Positions 6,566-14,074 of a stretch of DNA of 64,000 nt are shown here, in pieces. Source of the DNA: Promicromonospora sukumoe (GTDB taxonomy: Bacteria; Actinomycetota; Actinomycetes; Actinomycetales; Cellulomonadaceae); NCBI RefSeq assembly GCF_014137995.1, contig NZ_JACGWV010000002.1:62001-126000 (forward strand). The letters run 5' to 3'. Under the pieces are notes generated by a model. The model had not been told where the DNA came from. It ran no database searches and saw only the letters and a list, made by a program, of their open reading frames with translations. How positions within the stretch are numbered: the first letter of the stretch is position 1; every line of letters starts with the position of its first letter. Made by a program: the position numbers and the translations under genes.

Positions 6566-9109
6566 ATGGCGACGACGCAGACGGTGACGGTCGACGGGCA
6601 CCGCCTGCGCCTGAGCAACCTCGACAAGGTGCTGTACCCGGCGTCGGGCACCACCAAGGGCGAGGTGCTGCACTACCTGGCGGAGGTGGCGCCCGTGCTG
6701 CTGCCGCACGCCGCCAACCGGCCCGCCACGCGCAAGCGGTGGCCCGACGGCACGGGTGGGCAGATGTTCTTCCAGAAGAACCTGGATGCCTCGACCCCCG
6801 ACTGGGTCAAGCGGAGGTCGATCCAGCACAAGAAGTCCGCCAACGACTACGTACTGGTCAACGACCTCGCGACCCTGACCTGGCTGGGCCAGACGGCGAC
6901 GCTGGAGCTGCACACGCCGCAGTGGCAGTTCGGTCGTACGGGAGCGCGCCTCGACCCCGACCGGCTCGTGCTGGACCTCGACCCGGGGCCCGGCGCCGGG
7001 CTCGCCGAGTGCGCCCAGGTGGCCCGCTGGGCCCGCGAGATCCTGCGCGGCATGGGCCTGGAGCCGTACCCCGTCACCTCCGGGTCCAAGGGCCTGCACC
7101 TGTACGCGGCGCTGGGCAAGGCCGCCGACACCCGGCTCGACTCCGACGCCGTGTCCGCCGTCGCGCACGAGCTCGCGCGGTACCTGGAGGCCGAGCACCC
7201 CGACCTGGTGGTCAGCGACATGAGCAAGGCGCTGCGGTCGGGCAAGGTGCTGGTCGACTGGTCGCAGAACAACGGGAACAAGACCACGATCGCGCCCTAC
7301 TCGCTGCGCGGGCTCGACCGGCCCTGGGTCGCCGCGCCCCGCACCTGGGCCGAGCTGGACGACCCGGACCTGGCCCAGCTCACCCCCGAGGACGTGCTCG
7401 CCCGCATCGCGTCCGACGGCGACCTCCTCGCGCCCCTGCTGGAGGGGCACCTCTCCGCCCTGGAGCCGACGCCGGAGCGCCTGGCGACGTTCCAGAAGCT
7501 GGAGACCTACCGCGCCAAGCGGGATCCCGCGAAGACCCCGGAGCCGTTCGGGCCGGGCGGGGACTCGCAGGCCGATCCCACCTCGCAGGCCGGCCCCGCC
7601 TCGCGGGTCGAGCCTGTCGAGACCGACCCCACCTTCGTCATCCAGGAGCACCACGCCCGCCGCCTGCACTGGGACTTCCGCCTGGAGCACGAAGGCGTGC
7701 TGGTGAGCTGGGCCCTCCCCCGTGGCGAGCCCACCGACCCGGCGAAGAACCACCTGGCCGTGCAGACCGAGGACCACCCCCTGGAGTACGGGTCCTTCGA
7801 GGGCAGCATCCCCGGCGGCGAGTACGGGGCCGGCGAGGTCACGATCTGGGACTCCGGAACCTACGACCTGGAGAAGTGGCGCGACGACGAGGTGATCGTG
7901 ACCCTGCACTCGGCGGAGCGCGGTGCCCGCCGCCTCGCCCTGATCCGCACCGGCGGGCGCGACGGCGACGCCGAGAACAACTGGCTGATCCACCTCACCA
8001 AGGCCCAGCCCGGCGCCCCCGCCCCGGTGAGTGCTGGACATTCGCCCCCTTCCGCACCCGAGACCGGGCAGATACCCAGCACTCAACGAGAGGCGGGGGC
8101 GGGTGGACGACGTCGGCCCATGCTCGCGACCGCCGCCGCGCCCGGCGACCTGACCCGGACCGACGACTGGGCCTTCGAGATGAAGTGGGACGGCTTCCGC
8201 GCCCTCGCCCACGTCCAGGACACCGAGACCGTGCGCCTCGTCAGCCGCTCCGGGCAGGACCTCACCGTCACGTTCCCCGAGCTCGCGGCGCTCGCCGCCC
8301 AGGTCGACGCCACGCGGCTGCCCGTCGTGCTCGACGGCGAGATCGTCGCCCTCGACCGCGCCGGCCGGCCCGACTTCCGCCGCCTCCAGCACCGCGCCAA
8401 CCTCCGCAAGGAACGCGACGTCAACCGTGCCAAGGCCCAGGTCCAGGTGGACCTCATGCTGTTCGACGTGCTGGTCGCCGACGGCGACGACGTCACCGGC
8501 CGCCCGTACACCGAGCGGCGCGAGCTCCTGGAGTCCCTGGTCACGCCCAGCGCGCCGATCCACCTCCCGCCCGCGTTCGACGGCGACCTCGACGCCGCCC
8601 TGCGCACCTCCCGCACCCTGCGGCTGGAGGGCGTGGTCGCGAAGCGGCACGGCTCCACCTACGCGGGACGGCGGTCGCGCGAGTGGCTCAAGATCAAGCA
8701 CCAGGCGATGCAGGAGGTGGTCGTCGTGGGCTGGCGGCCCGGCCGCGCCGACGCGTCGGTCATGGGCTCGCTGCTCATGGCGGTGCCCGACGGCGAGGGC
8801 GGGGGCCTGCGCTACGTGGGGCGCGTCGGGACGGGCTTCTCCGAGCGCGAGCGCCGCGAGATCACGGCGCGGCTGCGCGGCATGGAGCGCAAGACGCCGG
8901 GGGTGTCGGGCGTGCCCGCCGAGGACGCGTCGGACGCCCGCTGGGTCACGCCCAGCCTGGTGGGCGAGGTGACGTACGCGGACTGGGCCGAGGGGTCCGA
9001 CGGCGCCTCGGGCGAGCGGCGGATGCGGCACTCGGTGTGGCGGGGCTGGCGTCCGGAGAAGTCGGCGGAGGACGTCGTCGTCGAGGCTCCCCCACCCGCG
9101 GCAACCTGA
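6566..9109 (+). CDS. ligD: multifunctional DNA ligase LigD (polymerase-phosphoesterase-ligase)
   Basis: 847 residues from ATG 6566; the upstream in-frame codons do not resemble the family. Domain order is POL (about 15-300, with the catalytic LDLDPG), 3'-phosphoesterase (about 360-480, opening HHARRLHWDF), and ATP-dependent ligase (about 515-840) with the adenylated lysine in EMKWDGFR (K540). This is the mycobacterial order. Together with Ku it trims, fills and seals double-strand breaks. Both interdomain linkers hold repeat sequence: a VEPVET-type repeat at about residues 346-353, and a decayed palindrome at about 489-507. Confidence 0.96.
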   Translation: MATTQTVTVDGHRLRLSNLDKVLYPASGTTKGEVLHYLAEVAPVLLPHAANRPATRKRWPDGTGGQMFFQKNLDASTPDWVKRRSIQHKKSANDYVLVNDLATLTWLGQTATLELHTPQWQFGRTGARLDPDRLVLDLDPGPGAGLAECAQVARWAREILRGMGLEPYPVTSGSKGLHLYAALGKAADTRLDSDAVSAVAHELARYLEAEHPDLVVSDMSKALRSGKVLVDWSQNNGNKTTIAPYSLRGLDRPWVAAPRTWAELDDPDLAQLTPEDVLARIASDGDLLAPLLEGHLSALEPTPERLATFQKLETYRAKRDPAKTPEPFGPGGDSQADPTSQAGPASRVEPVETDPTFVIQEHHARRLHWDFRLEHEGVLVSWALPRGEPTDPAKNHLAVQTEDHPLEYGSFEGSIPGGEYGAGEVTIWDSGTYDLEKWRDDEVIVTLHSAERGARRLALIRTGGRDGDAENNWLIHLTKAQPGAPAPVSAGHSPPSAPETGQIPSTQREAGAGGRRRPMLATAAAPGDLTRTDDWAFEMKWDGFRALAHVQDTETVRLVSRSGQDLTVTFPELAALAAQVDATRLPVVLDGEIVALDRAGRPDFRRLQHRANLRKERDVNRAKAQVQVDLMLFDVLVADGDDVTGRPYTERRELLESLVTPSAPIHLPPAFDGDLDAALRTSRTLRLEGVVAKRHGSTYAGRRSREWLKIKHQAMQEVVVVGWRPGRADASVMGSLLMAVPDGEGGGLRYVGRVGTGFSERERREITARLRGMERKTPGVSGVPAEDASDARWVTPSLVGEVTYADWAEGSDGASGERRMRHSVWRGWRPEKSAEDVVVEAPPPAAT
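7603..7624. repeat. VEPVET-type repeat inside ligD (POL-PE linker)
   Basis: Contains the core GGTCGAGCCTGTCGAGACC, which recurs at 28.0, 38.4, 47.5, 59.8 and 63.3 kb. It is translated here as RVEPVET in the linker between polymerase and phosphoesterase domains. The reading frame is kept. Confidence 0.75.
8029..8084. repeat. imperfect palindrome translated within ligD (PE-LIG linker)
   Basis: The 9-bp ends GAGTGCTGG and CCAGCACTC are exact inverted repeats. The next ~14 positions inward still pair at more than half of sites, so this looks like a decayed palindrome of the same general build as those between genes. It keeps frame and adds a Ser/Pro/Gly-rich linker between the phosphoesterase and ligase domains. 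Confidence 0.6.
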
Positions 9110-9131
9110 GGACTGTCGATGACCGGCGGAT

Positions 9132-9202
9132 GTGCGCTTCTACCCAGTGATTGCGCCCGGATCCGGGCCGATCCCGGGCGTAATCGCTGGGTAGAAGCGC
9201 AC
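9132..9202. repeat. long intergenic palindrome after ligD
   Basis: 29-nt arms starting GTGCGCTTCTACCCAG pair with two or three mismatches around a short GC-rich loop. It lies between ligD and the next co-directional dehydrogenase gene (gap 9110-9326), so it may be a terminator for ligD. The rest of the gap, to the ATG at 9327, holds a GC-rich leader with no recognised feature. Confidence 0.6.
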
Positions 9203-9326
9203 CTGGGTGTCGCGGGTGTTGCGCGCGGCGCTTGGCACACTATTACCCCGGTGGGCGTGCGGGGTGTGCCCCGCCGCACCTGGCGGACGCGGAATACCCG
9301 CGTCCGCCGGGCCCGTTGTCGCCTGC

Positions 9327-10247
9327 ATGCGAGCCATCACCTACGCCAAGTTCGGCAGCGCCGACGTCCTCGAGCTCACCGAGCAGCCCGACCCCCACAT
9401 CGGCCCCGACACCGTCGTCGTCCGCGTGAAGGCATCGTCGGTCAACCCGGTCGACTGGAAGATCCGCGAGGGTTATCTGCAAGGCCTCATCGACACCGAG
9501 CTGCCCGCGATCCCGGGCTGGGACGTCGCCGGCGTCGTCGAGCAGGTCGGCCTCGACACCCCGGAGTACCAGGTGGGCGACGAGGTCTACGGCTACGTGC
9601 GCAAGGACACCGTGCACGGCGGCACCTTCGCCGAGCTGGTCGCCGCGCCCGTGCGCACCCTGGCCCGCAAGCCCGCGTCGCTGAGCTTCGAGGAGGCCGC
9701 GGCGGTGCCGCTCGCGGGCCTCACCGCCTACCAGGCGATCCAGCGGGCCGGCGTCAAGGACGGCCAGACCGTGCTGGTGCACGCCGCGGCCGGCGGCGTC
9801 GGCGCGTTCGCCGTGCAGATCGCCAAGGCGCTGGGCGCCCGCGTCATCGGGACGGCCAGCGAGCGGAACCACGAGTTCCTGCGCGGTCTCGGCGCCGAGC
9901 CCGTGACCTACGGCGACGGCTTGGCCGACCGTGTCCGCGCCCTCGCGCCCGAGGGCGTCGACGTCGTCCTCGACTTCGTGGGCGGGGTCGTTGCGGACAG
10001 CGCCGGTCTCCTGGCCGACGGCGGCACCATCGCGTCGATCACCGACTCCACCGCCCGCAGCGAGCACGGCGGCCACTACGTGTGGGTGCGGCCGTCGACC
10101 GCCGACCTCGACGCGCTCACAGCGCTGTTCGACGCCGGCAAGCTGTCCGTCGAGGTCGCGCAGGTCTTCGACCTCGCCGACGCCGCGGACGCGCACCGGG
10201 CCAACGAGTCCGGCCACACCCGCGGCAAGGTCGTGGTCCGCGTCTGA
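9327..10247 (+). CDS. NADPH-dependent quinone oxidoreductase-like (zinc-free MDR) dehydrogenase
   Basis: 306 residues from ATG 9327, where the family alignment starts (MRAITYAKFG). GroES-like half about 1-125 with SSVNPVDWKIREG, and a Rossmann half with AAAGGVGAFAVQIAKALGA around 150-170, as in zinc-independent quinone oxidoreductases. No structural or catalytic zinc cysteines are seen. It probably reduces quinones or enones with NADPH in the cytoplasm; the true substrate is unknown. It stands alone between two palindrome regions. Confidence 0.85.
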   Translation: MRAITYAKFGSADVLELTEQPDPHIGPDTVVVRVKASSVNPVDWKIREGYLQGLIDTELPAIPGWDVAGVVEQVGLDTPEYQVGDEVYGYVRKDTVHGGTFAELVAAPVRTLARKPASLSFEEAAAVPLAGLTAYQAIQRAGVKDGQTVLVHAAAGGVGAFAVQIAKALGARVIGTASERNHEFLRGLGAEPVTYGDGLADRVRALAPEGVDVVLDFVGGVVADSAGLLADGGTIASITDSTARSEHGGHYVWVRPSTADLDALTALFDAGKLSVEVAQVFDLADAADAHRANESGHTRGKVVVRV

Positions 10248-10294
10248 CGCTGGGGCGGCTGGCGCTGGCGTCAGCCGCAGGGGCTCCTCCGCGC

Positions 10295-10356
10295 GATCGG
10301 CAGGACGTCAGGTGATCGGCGGTTCGAGCTACCGATCACCTGACGTCCTGCCGATC
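10295..10356. repeat. family-B palindrome, copy 1
   Basis: Perfect 25-bp arms (GATCGGCAGGACGTCAGGTG then ATCGG) flank a 12-nt loop. It sits between convergent genes, so a terminator role is plausible. Related copies are at 10488, 11686 and 12932. Confidence 0.75.
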
Positions 10357-10487
10357 ACCCGGACGGGCGCAGACCGCGCCACGCCGGACGTAGCAGCGCG
10401 ATCGGGCCACGTCGAGCTGAGCGCGGCACCGCGCCGGGCCGACGCCGGTGACGGGGCTGGTGTCGGCCGCGGCGGCTCGTCCGCGTG

Positions 10488-10567
10488 ATCGGCAAGACGT
10501 CAGGTGATCGGCAGTACGTCAGGTGATCGGTAGTTCGAACTGCCGATCACCTGACGTACTGCCGATC
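10488..10567. repeat. family-B palindrome, copy 2, with extra half-unit
   Basis: Perfect 25-bp arms at 10506-10530 and 10543-10567 (GATCGGCAGTACGTCAGGTG then ATCGG). An extra unpaired half-unit (GATCGGCAAGACGTCAGGT) abuts it at 10488, so the half-arm is a unit that can be repeated in tandem. Confidence 0.75.
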
Positions 10568-10650
10568 ATCCGGGCGGGTGTAGCTCGCAGCGAGGCGGGC
10601 GCAGATCGCTCCCGGCCGGACGCAGCAGCGCGACCGGGCGGGAGCGGGGC

Positions 10651-11178
10651 TCAGCCGTAGACCGGCGGGTAGGCGATCTTGCCGCGCAGCGTCGCGTCGG
10701 CCGGGTCGTACGCCGGAAGCAGGTGGACCTGGCCCGCCTCGGGCGGTGCCCAGTCGGGCAGCTGCATCTCGATGCCGTGGTCGCGGGACGCGACGAACCC
10801 GAGCGGGCCGTAGTAGACCGGGCTGCCCTCCAGCACGACGAACGGCTCGCCGGCCTGCGCGGCACCCGCGAGCGCGGCCCGGACCAGCGCCGAGCCGATG
10901 CCGCGGCGCTGGTGCCCCGGCAGGACGCCGAGCGGCGTCAGCATCGCGACCTCGCGCTCGCCGGTCTCGCTCGTGACGGTGCAGCCGGTGATCATGACGT
11001 GGCCCACCACGTCGCCGTCGGACACCGCCACCAGCGACGTCGCCGGGCGGTAGATCCAGGACTCACGGATTCGGTCGACGCCGTCGGCGACCCGGTCCTC
11101 GTTGAAAGCCGCGACCTGTACCGTGCGGATCGCGGGGAAGTCCTCCGGGGTCTCGGGCCGGATCACCCAGTCGGTCAT
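10651..11178 (-). CDS. GNAT family N-acetyltransferase (YhbS-like)
   Basis: 175 residues. GNAT fold with the acetyl-CoA motif LGVLPGHQRRGIGSALVRAAL (Q/RxxGxG/A) in the middle and VVLEGSPVYYGPLGF after it, the typical ending of YhbS-type predicted acetyltransferases. Substrate unknown. It follows the VOC gene with an ATGA overlap (11175-11178), so the two are translationally coupled. Confidence 0.85.
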   Translation of the reverse strand: MTDWVIRPETPEDFPAIRTVQVAAFNEDRVADGVDRIRESWIYRPATSLVAVSDGDVVGHVMITGCTVTSETGEREVAMLTPLGVLPGHQRRGIGSALVRAALAGAAQAGEPFVVLEGSPVYYGPLGFVASRDHGIEMQLPDWAPPEAGQVHLLPAYDPADATLRGKIAYPPVYG

Positions 11179-11630
11179 GCGTCGGCGGGCTCGGCCGCGG
11201 CGGCCTGTGCGACCGCCTGCTCCGCCGCTTTCTCGCCCGCCGCGACCTCTTCCCGCGAGCGCAGGACGCAGAACTCGTTGCCCTCCGGGTCAGCGAAGGT
11301 CACCCAGCCCGAGCCGGGCCCGTAGATCCCGCGGTGGTCGGCGACGACGATGGCGCCGTGCGCCTTGACCCGCTCGATCTCGGCGTCGCGCAGATCCGCG
11401 CGCGGGCGCAGGTCGAGGTGCACCCGGTTCTTGACCGACTTGGCCTCCGGCACCTCGATGAACAGGACGTCGACCCCCTTGCCGTCCGGGTCGACGATCA
11501 CGCACTCCTCGTGACCGGGCAGGTTGGGGTCGCCGGGCACGTCCTGGTAGCCGAGCACCGGCTTCCACCACTCGGAGAGCGAGTAGGGGTCGGACGAGTC
11601 CACGGTCACGTGCGAGATGAAGGAAGCCAT
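11175..11630 (-). CDS. VOC (glyoxalase/dioxygenase superfamily) protein
   Basis: 151 residues, two beta-alpha-beta-beta-beta repeats: MASFISHVTVDSSDP...WWKPVLGYQ and HLDLRPRADLRDAEIERVKAHGA..., ending FADPEGNEFCVLRS, the usual close of glyoxalase-like domains. The ATG at 11630 is where homology begins. The Ala/Glu-rich tail (131-151) is dispensable-looking. Enzymatic role unknown; these small VOC proteins include antibiotic-binding and isomerase types. First gene of a two-gene unit with the GNAT gene. Confidence 0.85.
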   Translation of the reverse strand: MASFISHVTVDSSDPYSLSEWWKPVLGYQDVPGDPNLPGHEECVIVDPDGKGVDVLFIEVPEAKSVKNRVHLDLRPRADLRDAEIERVKAHGAIVVADHRGIYGPGSGWVTFADPEGNEFCVLRSREEVAAGEKAAEQAVAQAAAAEPADA

Positions 11631-11685
11631 GCGGGGACCCTGACACAGGAGCTCCCGCGCACCCAACGCAATAAGCCGATGGCGG

Positions 11686-11751
11686 GTGGTCGGCAGAAGG
11701 TCAGGTGGTCGGCACCTCGGACTGCCGATCACCTGACGTTCTACCGACCAC
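11686..11751. repeat. family-B palindrome, copy 3, overlapping a gene end
   Basis: 29-nt arms (GTGGTCGGCAGAAGGTCAGG...) with three mismatches. The distal arm includes the TAG stop codon of the downstream minus-strand gene (11741-11743), so its last codons come from the palindrome. It lies between two co-directional genes. Confidence 0.7.
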
Positions 11752-12754
11752 TCGCCCGCCCGCGTGAGCGGGCGGGGCCGGTGGGTTGGGTGGGTCGGTT
11801 GGGAGGAGTGGGCGGGGCAGAGGGGGCCGGTGGGAGGTGGTGGAGCGGGGTCAGGGCCTCGCGGAAGTCGGACGGGAAGCGGCGGAGGATGCGGTTCTCC
11901 GCCTGGTCGGGCGTGTCGGACGACGTCACGCGGACGACGCCCCAGCCCTCTTCGCGCAGGTGGTCCTCGCGGCGCTTCTCGTCGAACAGCGCGCGGTCGG
12001 CGTCGTGTCCGGGGCCCAGGGCACCGCGGGTGTACTTGACTCGTCCGTCGAACTCGGCCAGCAGCCGGAACTCCTTCCAGCCCAGGTCGGCGCGGAATTC
12101 GCCGTGCGGCGTGCGCACCTGGAGCTGTGTGGTCGGGCGGGGCAGGCCGGCCCGCGCGACGATGTACCGCAACCAGGTCTCCCACACGGATTCCGCGCCC
12201 GGGTCCGCCAGCTCCAGCACCTGCCGTGCCCGACGGCGCCCCCGTGGGTCGCGCCGGACGTCCAGCACGGCGAGGGCGGCAGCCCGGTCCATCCCGAGCG
12301 CCAGCGCGTGGTCCGCGATGACGAGCGCGAGCAGCGGGTGCAACGCGACACAGCAGTCGACGACGGTGCGCTCCAGGCTGGTCGTCGCCACGCCGTCGAT
12401 CACGGTCCGCTCGTTCTCGGCGAGGTCGAGCCGGTGGCGCGCGATGTCGCCGGCGGAGGCCGACGAGGCCCGGTACTTCTGCACGACATGGACACGGTCG
12501 GGCAGCTGCCACAGCCGCAGCCCGTGCAGCAGCGCGGCGGACTCGTGACTCACCCACGCCTTGCGGAGCTGCGCGGCGACCGCCTGGATGCGGGCCAGGG
12601 CCTGCTCGTCGGCGTCACGGAACCGGTCGCCGGTCGACGGCTGCGGACTGCGATATGCGCCTCGGCGGATCCGCTCCGCCCGGTTGGTCCGGAGCGCGCG
12701 GCGCAGCGCCTCCCGGTCATGGTGGCGAGCGAGGACGATCCCGGTCTGGTTCAT
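11741..12754 (-). CDS. AbiEi-antitoxin-like / DUF559-type protein with nuclease-like C-terminus
   Basis: 337 residues from ATG 12754 (an upstream start at 12796 is possible). The N-terminal third (REALRRALRTNRAERIRRGAYRSP) resembles the winged-helix opening of AbiEi-like type IV antitoxin domain proteins. The C-terminal part has a Vsr/DUF559-like restriction-endonuclease pattern: FRADLGWKEFRLLAEFDGRVKY (candidate Asp, Glu, Lys) followed by RREDHLREEGWGVVRV. The tail is Pro/Thr-rich, and the stop lies inside a palindrome. No AbiEii-type toxin partner is adjacent, so it is solitary. Function unknown; family call by pattern only. Confidence 0.6.
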   Translation of the reverse strand: MNQTGIVLARHHDREALRRALRTNRAERIRRGAYRSPQPSTGDRFRDADEQALARIQAVAAQLRKAWVSHESAALLHGLRLWQLPDRVHVVQKYRASSASAGDIARHRLDLAENERTVIDGVATTSLERTVVDCCVALHPLLALVIADHALALGMDRAAALAVLDVRRDPRGRRRARQVLELADPGAESVWETWLRYIVARAGLPRPTTQLQVRTPHGEFRADLGWKEFRLLAEFDGRVKYTRGALGPGHDADRALFDEKRREDHLREEGWGVVRVTSSDTPDQAENRILRRFPSDFREALTPLHHLPPAPSAPPTPPNRPTQPTGPARSRGRASGR

Positions 12755-12931
12755 GCCTCGACGGTGCAGCACGGTCCCGTAACGCGGCGGCCGCACTGCC
12801 CCTGCCTGTGCACCAACCTCCGGAACGAGCCGCTGTGGTCGCGCTCCCGGCAGCCCACCCCCTCACCGAGGGTCTCTCCACACCGCCAACAATCTGCCCG
12901 ATGCCGCACTGCGAACCGCGACAGCAGAGCT

Positions 12932-13014
12932 GTGGTCGGCAAGACGTCGGGCGGTCGGCAGAATGTCAGGTGGTCGGCAGCTCGGAATGCCGATGATCTG
13001 ACATTCTGCCGACC
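12932..13014. repeat. family-B palindrome, copy 4, with extra half-unit
   Basis: 27-nt arms at 12953-12979 and 12988-13014 (GGTCGGCAGAATGTCAGGTG...) with few mismatches. A preceding extra half-unit (GTGGTCGGCAAGACGTCGGG) starts at 12932, as in copy 2. It lies between two minus-strand genes in a 290-bp gap (12755-13044). Confidence 0.7.
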
Positions 13015-13044
13015 ACTCGGAACCAGCCGCCGCGCCAGCAGCGG

Positions 13045-14049
13045 TCAGCTCGGGGACGAGCGGCCGTGGCGCCAGTAGCCCACGAAGTCGACGTGCGCCT
13101 TGGGCACGCCGCGCTCCCCCACCAGGTGCCGGCGCGCGCCCGTGGCCAGCGCCGACTCGCCGATCGTGAAGGCGTAGACGTCGCCGGTGTGCCCCAGGTC
13201 CAGCGCGCACAGCTCCGCGAGCGCCGCCTGCCCCGGGACGACGTGCGCGGCGGCCGGCGCCACGCCAACCACAGCGCCGCCTGCCGCACCGCCAACCGCG
13301 GCGGCACCGTCCGCACCACCCCCGCCGCCCGCGGCAGCACCGCCCGCAGCGGCACGCGCAGCACCGTTTGCAGCAGCACGCACGGCACCGCCCGCCGCAC
13401 CGGCCCCAGCACCGTCGCCCCGCACCACCCAGCGCACCTCGACGCCGGCCGGGACGCGGAACTCCTGCGTGTCGGCGGCCGTCGGCACCTCGACGAGGGC
13501 GACGCCGCGGGCGTCGTCGGGCAGGGACTCGCAGATGCCCGCGACCGCGGGCAGGCCGGACTCGTCGGCGACCAGGAGCGTCCAGTCGTGGTCGTGCCGC
13601 GGGTTGTAGGTGATGCCCTGGTCGAGCACCCCGACGCGCACCCCCTGCTCGGCGGCCTGGGCGAAGCCCGCCCCCGGGCCTGCGGCGTGCGCCTCTGCGG
13701 AGTCGGAGTCGTCCTCCCCCGCGTGCAGCACGAAGTCGACGTCGATCTCGTTCAGGTCCGGGCGCGCGGCGCGGACCGTGTAGTTGCGCACCCACGGCCG
13801 GCGGGCCTTGGGCGTGGTGAGGTACTCGGCGTACCAGAGCCCGGAGGTGCGCGTCGGGAGGCGCAGCATGTCCTGGCCGGGGCGCGGCAGGAACAGGCGG
13901 AACCACTGGTCGTAGCCGGCGGGCGTGAACCGGTCGAGCTCGTCGCCGCCGAGCGTCACGCGCATCATGTTCGGCGTGACCTGCTGGGTGCGGATGACCT
14001 CGGCCATGACGACGTGCGGGTCGACGGCCTTGCGCCCCTTGAATGCCAT
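13045..14049 (-). CDS. siderophore-interacting protein (FAD-dependent ferric reductase)
   Basis: 334 residues. N-terminal FAD-binding barrel with the SIP motif RNYTVR (88-93) and VDFVLHAG; C-terminal NAD(P)H-reductase half with VADESGLPAVAGI (161-171) and the closing VGYWRHGR. SIPs reduce ferric siderophores in the cytoplasm. Residues about 211-265 are an Ala/Gly-rich low-complexity run inserted in the reductase half that is not part of the family. A DtxR-type iron box lies 8-25 nt upstream, so repression by iron is very likely. It follows the DHA2 MFS gene. Confidence 0.92.
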   Translation of the reverse strand: MAFKGRKAVDPHVVMAEVIRTQQVTPNMMRVTLGGDELDRFTPAGYDQWFRLFLPRPGQDMLRLPTRTSGLWYAEYLTTPKARRPWVRNYTVRAARPDLNEIDVDFVLHAGEDDSDSAEAHAAGPGAGFAQAAEQGVRVGVLDQGITYNPRHDHDWTLLVADESGLPAVAGICESLPDDARGVALVEVPTAADTQEFRVPAGVEVRWVVRGDGAGAGAAGGAVRAAANGAARAAAGGAAAGGGGGADGAAAVGGAAGGAVVGVAPAAAHVVPGQAALAELCALDLGHTGDVYAFTIGESALATGARRHLVGERGVPKAHVDFVGYWRHGRSSPS

Positions 14050-14056
14050 GTACTGA

Positions 14057-14074
14057 GGTTAGGCATACCTAACT
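14057..14074. promoter_or_regulatory. DtxR/IdeR iron box upstream of siderophore-interacting protein
   Basis: GTTAGGCATACCTAAC (14058-14073) has exact 6-bp arms GTTAGG/CCTAAC, the half-site of the IdeR/DtxR consensus (TTAGGTTAGGCTAACCTAA). It overlaps the last codons of the upstream MFS gene and lies just before the ATG of the SIP gene, which implies an internal iron-regulated promoter and a short or absent leader. Confidence 0.85.

Larger units (their letters stand above)
10248..10650. other. gene-free stretch with duplicated palindrome module
   Basis: The 403 bp between the convergent dehydrogenase and GNAT genes contain two family-B palindromes (10295-10356 and 10488-10567). Each is followed by related flank sequence: both flanks have GGGCGCAGA(C/T)CGC and then CCGGACG(T/C)AGCAGCGCGA. 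This is a diverged tandem duplication of about 200 bp. I see no coding region. Confidence 0.7.
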
